Shown: piece by piece, positions 17,445-27,137 of the stretch | Numbering within the stretch: the stretch's first letter is position 1 | Layout: each line of letters starts with the position of its first letter | NCBI GenBank assembly: GCA_963763135.1 | Contig: CAVXNJ010000011.1 | Location: 133,842-197,841, forward strand | DNA: 64,000 nucleotides | Direction: 5' to 3' | DNA from: JANMZO01 sp963763135 | Lineage (GTDB): Bacteria; Actinomycetota; Acidimicrobiia; Acidimicrobiales; JANYDT01 | Position numbers and translations under genes: made by a program | The notes under the pieces: generated by a model | Database searches by the model: none | What the model was told of the DNA's origin: nothing | The model's input: the letters and a program-made list of their open reading frames with translations, nothing else

Positions 17445-20400
17445 ATGAACTATCGCCACCCCGCGCACCTGCGCCGCAGTCGCCCCGCCGTGGCGGTCAT
17501 CCTGGCATCGGCACTGGCGCTGGCGCTGGTCGGGATCAGCCCACGGCCCGCCCAGGCTGCCACCCTCACGGTAACCACAACAGCAGACGGGGGTGCCGGC
17601 TCGCTCCGCCAGACTCTCGCTAATGCGTCCCCCGGCGACACGATCACGTTCGGACTACCCAACCCCAGCACCATCACGCTGGGCAGCCAGTTGGCGATCA
17701 CCAAGAACGTCACGATCACCGGTCCCGGTCAGAGTCAGCTGACCATCAGCGGGAACAACGCCGTACGGGTGTTCCAAGTTGCCGGCGGCGTCTCATTCAC
17801 CTTGAGCGGGGTCACCGTGGCCAACGGTCGCCCCGGAGGATTGAGCGACGGTGGCGGCATTGCGACCGGGATAGCGACGACGATCACGGTGTCCAACTCG
17901 ACGTTCTCCAACAACCACGCCCGCTATGGAGGGGCCATAGACTTCAACGAAGGCACCCTGACGGTGACCGGCAGCACGTTCAACGGCAACAGCGCCGACC
18001 CGGCGGACGGAGGTGCCATCGATGTCTTCGGGGGCACGGCCACCGTGTCGGGCAGCACCTTCACCGGCAACAGTTCCGCCAGCTCGGGTGGCGCGATCAG
18101 TACGTTCGACGACAACACCACGCTCACCGTCTCCAACAGCACGTTCTCCGGCAACACCGCAGATGAGGGGGGTGCTATAGGTGACCTCATCAGCAAGATC
18201 AAGGTGTCGAGCAGCACGTTCTCCGGCAACAGTGCGAGAGATGGTGGCGCGTTCGGTGGCCTCAGCTTCGATGTGGAGATCGGCAACTCGATCCTGGCCA
18301 GCAGCCCGGCGGGAGGCAACTGTGGGTCCAGCACAGGCCTCCTCTTGGGTGGCGGAAACCTTTCGACGGATGACTCGTGTGACTTCCTGCAACCTCCGGC
18401 GAGTGGCGATCCCAAGCTTGACCCGCCGGCCGCCAACGGTGGCCCAACGAACACCATGGCGTTGCAACGCGGCAGCGCCGCCCTCAATGCCGGGTTCTGC
18501 CAGTTCGGCACCGACCAGCGCGGGGTGACCCGGCCGCAGGGCGCCCGTTGCGACATCGGAGCGTTCGAACTGCAGAACGCGGCCCCCACCGCACTCGACC
18601 TGAGTGGATCCACGGTGGCGGAGAACCAGCCGGCGGGCACACTGGTCGGCAACTTCACCGCTACCGATGCCGATGTCGGCGACACGTTCACCTATGCGCT
18701 GGTCGCGGGCGCCGGCAGCACGAACAACTCGAGCTTCTCGATCGCTGGCAATGCGCTGAGGACGGCGGCAAGCCTCGACTTCGAAGCGAACAGCAGCTTG
18801 TTCATCCGTGTGCAGGTCACCGACGAGCTCGGCTCCACGTTCGCTCGCACCTTCACGATCAGCGTCACCGATGTGGCCGAGAACGTCGCTCCCGTCGCGA
18901 GCAACGACAGCTACTCCACGGGCGAGGACGCTCCACTCACCGTCGCCGCACCGGGCGTGCTCGGCAACGACAACGACGCGAACAGCGACGCGCTGACGGC
19001 GGCGAAGGTGACTGACCCGTCACACGGCACGCTCACGTTCAATGGCAACGGGTCATTCGACTACACGCCAGAGGCGGGCTACAACGGTCCGGACTCGTTC
19101 ACGTACAAGGCGAACGATGGGTCAGCGGATTCGAATACGGCGACGGTCTCGATCACCGTCACGCCGAAACCGGCTGATTTGACGGTAGCGAAGACATCGA
19201 CGTCGTCGTTCGTTCAGGGCGGTTCGGCCTCGTACTCGCTAACGGTCACGAACGGCGGGAAAGTTCCGACCTCGGACACGATCACGGTGCAGGACACGAT
19301 GCCAACGGGTCTGACCGCGGTTTCGGCGTCGGGCCCAGACTGGTCGTGCACGGTCGGCCCGACCGTGTCCTGCACACGAACAACACCCATCCCGGCAAGT
19401 GGCACTTCGGTGATCACGCTCAATGTGAGCGTCGCGGCGAATTCACCGGCGTCGGTTACCAACACGGCGACGGTGTCGGGCGGCGGTGAGGTGAACACGG
19501 GGAACAATTCGGGTTCGCACACCGCGTCGGTGATCACGACGGGAACCATCATTATCCGAAAGGTGACATCTCCCGCTGGGGGCACTGGCTACGGGTTCAC
19601 GAGCGATGTCCCCGGTGCGGCGTCGTTCTCGTTGGATGATGGGCAGAACCGGACCGCAAGTACTGTGCCGGCTGGTTCGTATTCCGTAACGGAGCAGACC
19701 AAGGTCGGTTCCACGCTCACGAATTTGGTGTGCACGGATCCGACCAGCAACACGACGGTGAATGTAAGTTCGCGTACTGCCTCGATAAATCTCGTGGCCG
19801 GCGAAACGGTCGACTGCACCTTCACGAACACGCAGACGCCGGCACCATCTCCGGAGTTGTTGTATGCGCCATCGGTGACACCGCCGACGACGATTGCGCT
19901 TGGTTCGCGGTACGCGGTCGAGACCGCCCAGCGCGTGAACGTGACGTGTGCGGGAACGGTGAATGGTGTGTGGTGGTATCGCACGGCGTCGGACATCGGA
20001 ACGAACACGGTCACGGTGTGGCGCGGTGGAACTGCGGTTGGTTCGGGAAGTGGAGACCCGGGTGCCACGGGATGGGTCCATGTGAACCTGACGGCATCGT
20101 TGGCGGTCAGTCCCGGTGATCAACTCCTGGTTGGAGTGCATCATCCGAATGGTGCGTACGGGTATCGCCTGAATGGGTTCACGAACCGCACGGTGAATTC
20201 GGCGTCGGGTTGCCTGGTGTCACCGGCGTCGGCGAACGGTGCGAAGAACGGGCTGTACAAGTACACGCCGACACCGGCAGTACCGGATCTGTCGTATGCG
20301 GATTCCGAGTACTTCATAAGTCCCGACTTCACTCCCGGTGCTCCGCCTCCACCTCCGCCGACGGGCACGATCTTTATTCGGAAGTCCACTTCGCCTGCGG

Positions 20401-22013
20401 GTGGGACGGGGTTTGCGTTCACGACGAATGTTCCGGGTTCGACTTCGTTCTCGTTGAATGACGGGCAGGTTCAGACGTTGTCCGGTCTTACGCCAGGCAC
20501 GTACACGGTGCTTGAGAACTCCCCGATCGGGTACACATTGACCGGCCTTGTTTGCACGGATCCGACAAACAACACCACGGTAAACGTAAGTACACGTACG
20601 GCTGCGATCAATGTGGCCGCCGGTGAAACGATTGATTGCACGTTCTCGAACACCGCCACCCCGCCAGCAACGGGAACGGTGATCATCCGCAAGGTGTCAG
20701 TTCCGCCCGGTGGTACCGGGTTCGGGTTCACGTCGACGATCGCGAGTGTGGCGACGTTCACGTTGAACGACGGGCAGAACCGCACAATCAACAACGTACC
20801 AACCGGTACATACGCGGTCGTCGAGGACGCCCCATCCGGTGGCGGAGCGACGACCGTTTCTTGTGTTGATCCTGATAGCGGTACGACGATGTCGTCAGGT
20901 ACCCGCACCGCAACGATCGACCTTGATGCGGGTGAGACGGTGGATTGCACGTTCACGAACCAGGCGTCCGCTCCAGCCGAGATGCTGTACGCAACCACGG
21001 TGACCCCGCCGGAGTCGATTGCCATTGGCTCGCAGTATGCGGTGGAAACTGCGCAGCGGATCAACTTCACCTGCACTGGCTCCGTGTCAGGTGTCTGGTG
21101 GTACCGGACCGCGTCCGATTCCGGCACGAATACCGTAAGTGCGTGGCGTGGAACGACCCTGGTCGCGGAGAAGCAGGGCAACCCCGGGGCGACGGGTTGG
21201 GTGTATCTGGCCTTTGATGCGCCTGTCGGTGTTACTGCTGGGGATCAGTTGATGGTTGGTGTGCATCACCCGAATGGTGCATACGGGTTCCGGTCGAGCG
21301 GGTTCACCGGCCGATCGGTATCGTCGGCCACGGGTTGTATGACGAGTCCTGCCGCGACACCGTCGTTGCGCAATGGCCTGTACAAGTACACGCCGACGCC
21401 GGTTCAACCTGACGTGTCCTACCTGGACTCGGAGTACTTCATCTCACCGGAGTTCACACTCGGTACACCACCACCGCCGCCCCCGCCACCCCCTCCGCCA
21501 CCCCCACCGCCTCCGGTTCCGACGGGAGCAGCGCGGTTGTACGCGGACACCGTCGTGCCAACGTCGACGCTGGCGATTGGTTCGCAGTATGCAGTCGAAA
21601 CGGCGCAGCGGATCAACTTCAGTTGTGCCGGTGCGGTGAACGGGATCTGGTGGTATCGGACGGCCTCCGACACGGGGGTCAACACCGTTACCGCCTGGCG
21701 TGGTGCTGCTGTGGTCGGTGAAGCATCCGGCACGCCAAGCACGACGGGTTGGGTGTACCTGGCTTTCGCTACTCCCGTAAACGTGACGATCGGGGACCAG
21801 TTGCTCCTCGGTGTACACCACCCCAACGGTGCGTACGGATACCGGCCCAACGGTTTCACCGGTCGGACCGTTACCGCCGGGTGCCTCAGTTCCCCGGCGG
21901 CGACGGCTGCGCAACCCAACGGCTACTACCGCTACACCGTCGTGCCAGCCGTTCCGAACCTGTCCTATGCCGATTCCGAATACTTCATCAGCCCCGACTT
22001 CACGCAAAGCTAA
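17445..22013 (+). CDS. Giant secreted surface protein: beta-helix, cadherin-like, DUF11 and three DUF4082-like domains
   Basis: 1,522 residues from the ATG at 17445. Order: signal peptide (1-37, ending RPAQA); Pmp-like parallel beta-helix with repeated STF(S/T)GN...GGAI units (about 60-300); choice-of-anchor-Q type end (NSILA ... DQRGVTRPQGARCDIGAFE); two cadherin/tandem-95-like domains; a DUF11 domain (LTVAKTSTSSFVQGGSASY); then prealbumin-like modules (GTIIIRKVTSPAGGTGY and kin, three copies) alternating with three DUF4082-like domains, each starting LLYA/RLYA...TIA(L/I)GS and ending YADSEYFISP. The third is preceded by a polyproline run. No LPXTG or membrane anchor is seen. Likely adhesin or surface layer-associated protein; ligand unknown. 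Confidence 0.8.
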   Translation: MNYRHPAHLRRSRPAVAVILASALALALVGISPRPAQAATLTVTTTADGGAGSLRQTLANASPGDTITFGLPNPSTITLGSQLAITKNVTITGPGQSQLTISGNNAVRVFQVAGGVSFTLSGVTVANGRPGGLSDGGGIATGIATTITVSNSTFSNNHARYGGAIDFNEGTLTVTGSTFNGNSADPADGGAIDVFGGTATVSGSTFTGNSSASSGGAISTFDDNTTLTVSNSTFSGNTADEGGAIGDLISKIKVSSSTFSGNSARDGGAFGGLSFDVEIGNSILASSPAGGNCGSSTGLLLGGGNLSTDDSCDFLQPPASGDPKLDPPAANGGPTNTMALQRGSAALNAGFCQFGTDQRGVTRPQGARCDIGAFELQNAAPTALDLSGSTVAENQPAGTLVGNFTATDADVGDTFTYALVAGAGSTNNSSFSIAGNALRTAASLDFEANSSLFIRVQVTDELGSTFARTFTISVTDVAENVAPVASNDSYSTGEDAPLTVAAPGVLGNDNDANSDALTAAKVTDPSHGTLTFNGNGSFDYTPEAGYNGPDSFTYKANDGSADSNTATVSITVTPKPADLTVAKTSTSSFVQGGSASYSLTVTNGGKVPTSDTITVQDTMPTGLTAVSASGPDWSCTVGPTVSCTRTTPIPASGTSVITLNVSVAANSPASVTNTATVSGGGEVNTGNNSGSHTASVITTGTIIIRKVTSPAGGTGYGFTSDVPGAASFSLDDGQNRTASTVPAGSYSVTEQTKVGSTLTNLVCTDPTSNTTVNVSSRTASINLVAGETVDCTFTNTQTPAPSPELLYAPSVTPPTTIALGSRYAVETAQRVNVTCAGTVNGVWWYRTASDIGTNTVTVWRGGTAVGSGSGDPGATGWVHVNLTASLAVSPGDQLLVGVHHPNGAYGYRLNGFTNRTVNSASGCLVSPASANGAKNGLYKYTPTPAVPDLSYADSEYFISPDFTPGAPPPPPPTGTIFIRKSTSPAGGTGFAFTTNVPGSTSFSLNDGQVQTLSGLTPGTYTVLENSPIGYTLTGLVCTDPTNNTTVNVSTRTAAINVAAGETIDCTFSNTATPPATGTVIIRKVSVPPGGTGFGFTSTIASVATFTLNDGQNRTINNVPTGTYAVVEDAPSGGGATTVSCVDPDSGTTMSSGTRTATIDLDAGETVDCTFTNQASAPAEMLYATTVTPPESIAIGSQYAVETAQRINFTCTGSVSGVWWYRTASDSGTNTVSAWRGTTLVAEKQGNPGATGWVYLAFDAPVGVTAGDQLMVGVHHPNGAYGFRSSGFTGRSVSSATGCMTSPAATPSLRNGLYKYTPTPVQPDVSYLDSEYFISPEFTLGTPPPPPPPPPPPPPPPPVPTGAARLYADTVVPTSTLAIGSQYAVETAQRINFSCAGAVNGIWWYRTASDTGVNTVTAWRGAAVVGEASGTPSTTGWVYLAFATPVNVTIGDQLLLGVHHPNGAYGYRPNGFTGRTVTAGCLSSPAATAAQPNGYYRYTVVPAVPNLSYADSEYFISPDFTQS
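19850..22010 (+). repeat. Three in-gene repeats encoding DUF4082-like domains
   Basis: Repeats at about 19,850-20,340, 20,980-21,465 and 21,535-22,010 share long nucleotide stretches (for example around TGGTGGTATCGGACGGC and CACCCGAATGGTGC). Two of them are separated by prealbumin-like modules, the last pair only by a polyproline linker at about 21,463-21,520. Such internal identity makes the array prone to copy-number change and to assembly collapse. Confidence 0.8.
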
Positions 22014-22031
22014 TTTGTAAGCGCGCCTAGT

Positions 22032-22073
22032 GTCCCGTCTTAGAGAAAGGGCAGCGGATCTCTGATACGGGAC
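22032..22073. terminator. Strong hairpin between convergent genes
   Basis: GTCCCGT plus TTAGAGA pair with TCTCTGA plus ACGGGAC (22,059-22,073) to give a stem of about 15 bp with one internal mismatch and one G-T pair. It lies just after the giant surface-protein stop and before the end of the LuxR regulator on the other strand, where a shared terminator is expected. No T-tract is present. Confidence 0.55.
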
Positions 22074-22177
22074 GCTGGTTATGCGTCGTGTGCTCGGTCG
22101 CTCCTTGAGTGACTGGGCGCACAGCTATCCCGAGCGTCAGGTGGTTTTTCCAAGACCGATCGCACCACTCCGAATTA

Positions 22178-24835
22178 TCAGGTGTCAGCGTCGTTGACGA
22201 GCACAGCGAGATCTTTTCGGGTTCGTACGCCGAGCTTGTCGTATACCCGAGCCAGGTGGTTGTCCACGGTCCGGGTCGAGAGAAACAGCCGATCCGCGAT
22301 CTCGCGGCTGGGGAGCCCGCTCGCAGCGAGCGTTGCCACTTCGCGTTCACGTCGAGAGAGTGGCGTCGGCGAATACGGGCGCGGAACGTCGAAACGGGTA
22401 CCTGAATCCACCTGTGCTCGCAAGCGCAGTTCGCGCTCGTGCAGGCGCGAAGCGTTGCGCGGCTCACCAATTCGCGCATACGCATCTGCGCTCTCGCGGG
22501 CGGCTTCGGCGGCGAGCAAGTTCGCGCTCAACACCGCGAACTGCTCGGTCACGTCGGCAAGGCCCGCCGCATCGTGCACCGAAAGCGCAGCCGCGTGGTC
22601 GACGAACGCGTCGACGAGTGGTCCGTGATTTCCTTTCATGGAGGCAAGCCCAGAGGCAGCGGTCACAGGATCTCCGCACCTGGCCAGGTCATGGAACGCC
22701 TCCGCCCGAGTTGGAACGTCGCCGAGGCGGTCCGCCTCCGCCACTGTCTCGATGAGGATGGCGCGGGCGGTCGCTGGCTGCAGCTGAGCGTTCGCGAGCC
22801 ACGCTCGGGCGATGCCGATTTTCGCGTCGTACAGAACCGCTTCGTGGGGCCCGAGGCGGTCGAGTTCGGCGAGCGCTCGGGCACATCGCGGAGCGTCGCC
22901 CAACTGGCCGGCGGCGATCGCAAGCGCGATGAGCACCCACCGGCGTTGACCGTCGAATTGGATCTCACGGAGGAGCACGTCGGCTTCGTCGAGCAGGCTG
23001 AGCGCTCGGACGAAGCGGCCCTGACCCTGCAGGGCAAGCGCGAGCAGCAGGTCGGCGATGGCCTGATAGTTCGCGTCGGGCTCGTCAAGCGACCTGCGTC
23101 GGAGCGCTTCGGCGTCGATTACTGCCTCGTCGTATCTGCCCAGGCACACGAGTGCATGGACCCGGGCCAGGAGCAGCACCGGCACCCCGATGATCGACAG
23201 CTGAGGCGGCATTGCGAGCAACACCTGATTCGCCGCTTCGACCAGAGCGACCGCGCCGTTCGAGTCACCCACGTGGCGCATGCCGTTGGTGACCGAAAGA
23301 AGGGCTTGCAGTCGTGCCCTGAGGAACGGCCCGTCAAGCAGTGGGGTCGCTAACGCAATCGCCTCGGCGCCGCGTGCCCGGTTTGCCAGGATCGTGGCGC
23401 GGGCGGCCGCGAACTCGGCGTGGGCGGCCGGGTCCATCGTCAGGTCCTGCGCCTCACTCAGCAACGCTTCAGGGGACTTCCCACTGACCGACGCCTTCGG
23501 CCGCCAGAACTCACGTATTGCGGAGCTGGCATAGGACATGGCGATCTCGGCATCGGTTTTGGCCTGTGCACGTAGGGCGGCCAATGCGTCGCCGAGTTCA
23601 CGGTCGCGCCCGATGTTCCAGTAGGTATCCGAAAGGATTTGCGCAGCAGCAAATGACGAGGACCGTTCGAACGAGAGGCGGGCCAGGCGCTCTGCGAGAC
23701 CGTTGTCGTGCGCGAAAAGGGCAGCGCGAGCGGCGGGTATCAGGACGCCATCGTCGGGCTTGTTTCCCCCCTCGACGGACCAGAACGCCATGCGGAGCAC
23801 GTCGTCGCGGCGGCGTCCGTCCGTCTTGGCCAACATGGCGGCGAGGTCGCGGTACACGAACCTCGCTCGTGCCCTGGATAGTCGAGCTCGAACAACCTCC
23901 CCGTATAACGGATGCCTGAGCCGGATGGATTGACGCCGACCGTCCAGGACCACCACTACCAGTCCGCCTTCTTCGAGTTCGGCGACGGCGGAATGGCCGG
24001 CGAGCGTCTCGATCTCGGCGAGGCTGGACGGTTCGCCAAGCGCCACCAGTTCAAGGGCGCGACGACGCTCGTCGTCGAGGCTGGAGAGCTCGGCTTCGAC
24101 GAAATCGACCAACGACGGAGAACCCTCGATCTCGCCGAGCGACCAAGTGCTGTCGGCATTCGAGACACGTAAGGCGCCGGTTTCCTTGGCTGCCCGCAGA
24201 ATGACGGCCGCGTGCAACGCGTTTCCGGCGCAGAGCCTCATGAGGCGATCCGCGCTTGCGTCGTCGAGCGGACGACCAGCGAAGGTCTCGGCCATCTGTG
24301 CGACGCCGGATCGATCCATTGGACCGACGGTCATTCGGTCGACCACACCGCGGTGCCACAGATCGGCTAGCGGTCGGGCCACGAACTCGCCGGAACGGTA
24401 CGTACCGAGCAGGCACGCCTCGCCCCCGTCGATCATCTGAGACAGCAGAAGGGCCGTGACCTCGTCGAGGAGATGGAGATCATCGACGCCGATGACGACC
24501 GGCTGCCCGCGACCTGCGTCGATCAGCGCCCTGCGAGCCACCATCAGACTGGGCAGTCCGGAAGCGGTCGAGTCCAGATCGATGGGCAAGACCGGGGCGA
24601 GCACCGCGAGCGGCAGATCGCTCGAAGCCGCAGCACACCGAAGCCTCACCGAGCCGCGCCCCGACGATTCGAGCGACGCCAGCATTTCCGTGCTCAGCAT
24701 CGTCTTGCCGATCCCGGCCGGACCGGTCAGCACCAGGCCACCCGAGGACGCCGCGAAGCGGGTTGCCGCCTCCTTCAGATCCTCGGCTCGACCGCACAGA
24801 ATCGGACGAACGTGCACGAGCGAATTCTTGCTCAC
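22178..24835 (-). CDS. LuxR-family ATPase regulator (LAL/MalT-like)
   Basis: 885 residues, typical for LAL regulators. The Walker A motif GPAGIGKT is at residues 38-45 and a Walker B-like VVIGVDDLHLL follows. A long helical, TPR-like middle region leads to a C-terminal LuxR HTH (LSRREREVATLAASGLPSREIADRLFLSTRTVDNHLARVYDKLGV). Such proteins bind ATP and an inducer, oligomerise and activate transcription. It is divergent from a secreted-protein gene with a palindrome between them, a plausible target. Confidence 0.85.
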   Translation of the reverse strand: MSKNSLVHVRPILCGRAEDLKEAATRFAASSGGLVLTGPAGIGKTMLSTEMLASLESSGRGSVRLRCAAASSDLPLAVLAPVLPIDLDSTASGLPSLMVARRALIDAGRGQPVVIGVDDLHLLDEVTALLLSQMIDGGEACLLGTYRSGEFVARPLADLWHRGVVDRMTVGPMDRSGVAQMAETFAGRPLDDASADRLMRLCAGNALHAAVILRAAKETGALRVSNADSTWSLGEIEGSPSLVDFVEAELSSLDDERRRALELVALGEPSSLAEIETLAGHSAVAELEEGGLVVVVLDGRRQSIRLRHPLYGEVVRARLSRARARFVYRDLAAMLAKTDGRRRDDVLRMAFWSVEGGNKPDDGVLIPAARAALFAHDNGLAERLARLSFERSSSFAAAQILSDTYWNIGRDRELGDALAALRAQAKTDAEIAMSYASSAIREFWRPKASVSGKSPEALLSEAQDLTMDPAAHAEFAAARATILANRARGAEAIALATPLLDGPFLRARLQALLSVTNGMRHVGDSNGAVALVEAANQVLLAMPPQLSIIGVPVLLLARVHALVCLGRYDEAVIDAEALRRRSLDEPDANYQAIADLLLALALQGQGRFVRALSLLDEADVLLREIQFDGQRRWVLIALAIAAGQLGDAPRCARALAELDRLGPHEAVLYDAKIGIARAWLANAQLQPATARAILIETVAEADRLGDVPTRAEAFHDLARCGDPVTAASGLASMKGNHGPLVDAFVDHAAALSVHDAAGLADVTEQFAVLSANLLAAEAARESADAYARIGEPRNASRLHERELRLRAQVDSGTRFDVPRPYSPTPLSRREREVATLAASGLPSREIADRLFLSTRTVDNHLARVYDKLGVRTRKDLAVLVNDADT

Positions 24836-24919
24836 ATCGAGTTCGGCGTCGACTGCATACCGTTGACTACCAAAGCTTGCCTACGCCTACCTATGAAACG
24901 AGCACCGGCGCCCCGCGAA

Positions 24920-24939
24920 ATGAGTAGTGGCCTACTCAT
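24920..24939. promoter_or_regulatory. Palindrome between the LuxR regulator and a secreted-protein gene
   Basis: ATGAGTAG (24920-24927) and CTACTCAT (24932-24939) are perfect 8-bp arms separated by TGGC. The site is 85 bp upstream of the regulator ATG and 64 bp before the divergent start codon, a normal place for a LuxR-type activator box. Confidence 0.5.
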
Positions 24940-25002
24940 CACGAATCTTTCGACGACTGGTTCCATGAACACCTCACCAACCACCCACTCAAGGAGATCG
25001 AG

Positions 25003-25908
25003 ATGTCCGCCACCCCCTCAGCTATCAGCAACACCGCCACCGTCAAGGGCCCGAACCACACCGAAACATCACCCAGCCGTCGCGTCCGCATGGTGGCCGG
25101 AACGCTCGCCGCGGCAGCGATCATTTCGCTCGGCGCTGGTCGGTCGGCCCACGCCACCGAGCGAGCATCCGACCCGACGCCACTCCTCGGCCAGCTCACC
25201 TATTCGAAATCCGCCACGATGACCACGGCACAGTTCACCTTCGCCACTCAAGTGATGTTCAACGGTGCACGCATGACCCTTGACAACCACGCCCCGGGCG
25301 CCGGTGCCGCATGGAACAGCCCGTTCGTGCCCGACGGACTCCGGTTCGGTTTCTACAACCAACCGACCCGCGAGTGGTACCTGCCCCAGAGCGTCGACGT
25401 TCCGACCGGTCTCACCTCCTTCATCGACGGCGTGAAGCTCACGGGTGCAGACGCCACGTGGCAGGGCGACGGCGTGGACCTCACGCTGAAGCTCAGCGAG
25501 GGCGCGCATGATGCGTTCCCCGCTTACTCGTTGATGCCGCCGGTTTTGATCCACGCCCCCGACTACGACGTCGCCCTGTCGAACATCACGGTCAAGGTGC
25601 ATGTCGTGCCAGTCGTTGACGGTGTTGGACAACTGACCTTCAAAGTCGTCGGCTCACCCAACTTCTCGGGGCTTCGCAACACGTGCGTCTACTTCCCCCA
25701 GAACGGCGGGCCGAATATCTGCAACGTGCTCGATCGAATCTTCGGCACGCTCAAACCCGTGATCGAGGAACGCATCAAGACGGTGATGACCGACGCAACC
25801 ACCCGCCAGCAGGCAGCTCCCTACTATGACTCGTTCGTGCCCTCGGCTGCCGTCGGCAAGTTCGTTGCGGTGTCCGTCAGTGGGGGCACCATCAAGCTTC
25901 TCTGGTAG
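25003..25908 (+). CDS. Secreted protein of unknown family
   Basis: 301 residues with a long N-region and a signal peptide (MVAGTLAAAAIISLGAGRSAHA, about 29-51). The ribosome site is GGAGATCGAG. The mature part is rich in beta-strand patterns and has two close Cys (TCVYFPQNGGPNIC) that could form a disulfide. No domain recognised. A 42-bp piece of this gene is repeated at 14,479-14,520. Upstream palindrome and divergent LuxR-ATPase suggest regulated expression. Confidence 0.65.
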   Translation: MSATPSAISNTATVKGPNHTETSPSRRVRMVAGTLAAAAIISLGAGRSAHATERASDPTPLLGQLTYSKSATMTTAQFTFATQVMFNGARMTLDNHAPGAGAAWNSPFVPDGLRFGFYNQPTREWYLPQSVDVPTGLTSFIDGVKLTGADATWQGDGVDLTLKLSEGAHDAFPAYSLMPPVLIHAPDYDVALSNITVKVHVVPVVDGVGQLTFKVVGSPNFSGLRNTCVYFPQNGGPNICNVLDRIFGTLKPVIEERIKTVMTDATTRQQAAPYYDSFVPSAAVGKFVAVSVSGGTIKLLW

Positions 25909-25937
25909 CCAACCCTTCGGACGTCGCATCTGCGGGC

Positions 25938-25963
25938 CGGTGCCCTACGACGGAGGGGCACCG
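25938..25963. terminator. Hairpin terminator between convergent genes
   Basis: CGGTGCCC (25938-25945) and GGGCACCG (25956-25963) form a perfect 8-bp GC-rich stem with a 10-base loop, 29 bp after the secreted-protein stop. No clear T-tract follows. It could serve both converging genes. Confidence 0.5.
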
Positions 25964-26036
25964 ACCCTTGCTGTGAACTTGAGAGCTGTCGTCGGTGTCC
26001 GTGTGGTGGCCGATGGTGAGGGCGGGAACAGTGCGT

Positions 26037-26545
26037 TCATGACACTCGCTGTGTCGTGTCTGTCGTGTCTGTCGTGTCTGTGTCGTCGTCTGTCGTGGCC
26101 CGGGCTCGCGCTGCGGCGTCGACGAGTCGGCCGATGATGTGGATGGCGGTTGTGCGGTCGGCGGGGTCGAGTTCGTGAAGGACCCGGTGGAGGAGGGCGT
26201 GTCGTGATGTGTTGATTGACGCGGCCATGTCGTGTCCGGTGTCGGTGAGTTGTAGGCGTTGAACGCGTCGGTCGTTGTCGTCTGGGGTCCGTTGGGCCCA
26301 GCCTCGATCGACGAGGATGGTGACGAGTTCGCTGATCGTTGCTCGGGCAAGTCCGAGGGTCCAGGCGAGGTCCTGTTGGCTGAGCCCGGGTGTGGTGTCG
26401 AGCACGGTTAGGCGTGCGCATGGGATGGGGGTAGTGGTTGTCCGCAGCGGGTTTCGTCGGCCTGGAGGAGGCCGAAGCTCCGGATGAGCGCGGTGAGGTT
26501 CGCCTCGGCAAGATGTCTTGAAGAATCAACTGCACACAAACTCAC
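26037..26545 (-). pseudogene. MarR-family regulator with a single frameshift
   Basis: From a GTG at 26545 the frame reads LAEANLTALIRSFGLLQADE ... QPLPPSHAHA and then stops; one base added near 26,410 gives ALTVLDTTPGLSQQDLAWTLGLARATISELVTILVDRGWAQRTPDDNDRRVQRLQLTDTG, the MarR winged helix. The whole would be about 169 residues. The C-terminus is Asp/Thr-rich because of short TGTCGTGTC-type repeats. The missing C in a GCCC run points to an indel error or recent mutation. It is divergent from the rhodanese gene. Confidence 0.7.
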
Positions 26546-26637
26546 CGAATGGGTTGCGTCTCGCTCGGCAATTGCAGATGATCACGATGGGTTGTGAGCC
26601 GCTCTTAGCGGTTCACGGGGGACCCATAGGGGGACCG

Positions 26638-27132
26638 ATGGACGTAAAGCAGTGCGCCGAAACCCGACGCAGCATCGACATGGTCTTGGCTGAGGCCCGT
26701 GCTCGATTGCGGAGGCTGTCGGCCACCGACGCTTGGATAGCGGCTCAGCATCGGGCGGTGCTGATTGTCGATGTCCGTACGCCCACGGATCGGGCACGTG
26801 ATGGTGTCATTCCTGGTTCGCTGCATTTGCCGCGCACGGTGTTGGAGTGGCGGGTTGATCCGACCAGCGCTCGGGCCCATCCGGCTGTCGGTGGCTACGA
26901 GCGAGACCTGGTGCTGGTGTGCAACGAGGGCTATTCGTCGAGTCTTGCCGCGGTTGCGTTGCATGAGATCGGCTTCGTGACCGCGACCGACATCATCGAT
27001 GGCATACGCGGTTGGGAGCTCGCCGGGCTCCCGCTGGTTGCCCCTGCCCCGCTTCCTTCAGGTGTTCGTGACGGCGACGGGCCGCCGGAACCGTGGTTGG
27101 GCGCGCCACTTGATTCCGTGCACGAAAGCTGA
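26638..27132 (+). CDS. Rhodanese-like sulfurtransferase
   Basis: 164 residues from the ATG at 26638 (GGGGGA upstream). VLIVDVRTPTDRARDGVIPGSLHLPRTVLEWR (41-72) and LVLVCNEGYSSSLAAVALHEIGF (91-113) are the two conserved rhodanese blocks; Cys95 heads the active-site loop. Single-domain rhodaneses carry persulfide sulfur. Neighbours (MFS, ArsR-rhodanese fusion, MarR) form a sulfur-handling block. It converges on the MFS gene with a 5-bp gap. Confidence 0.8.
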   Translation: MDVKQCAETRRSIDMVLAEARARLRRLSATDAWIAAQHRAVLIVDVRTPTDRARDGVIPGSLHLPRTVLEWRVDPTSARAHPAVGGYERDLVLVCNEGYSSSLAAVALHEIGFVTATDIIDGIRGWELAGLPLVAPAPLPSGVRDGDGPPEPWLGAPLDSVHES

Positions 27133-27137
27133 CGGGG

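Noticed and set aside
22604..23353. Plus-strand frames opposite the LuxR-ATPase regulator
   Set aside because: They are high-GC shadows; the 885-residue minus-strand protein has Walker and LuxR motifs throughout.
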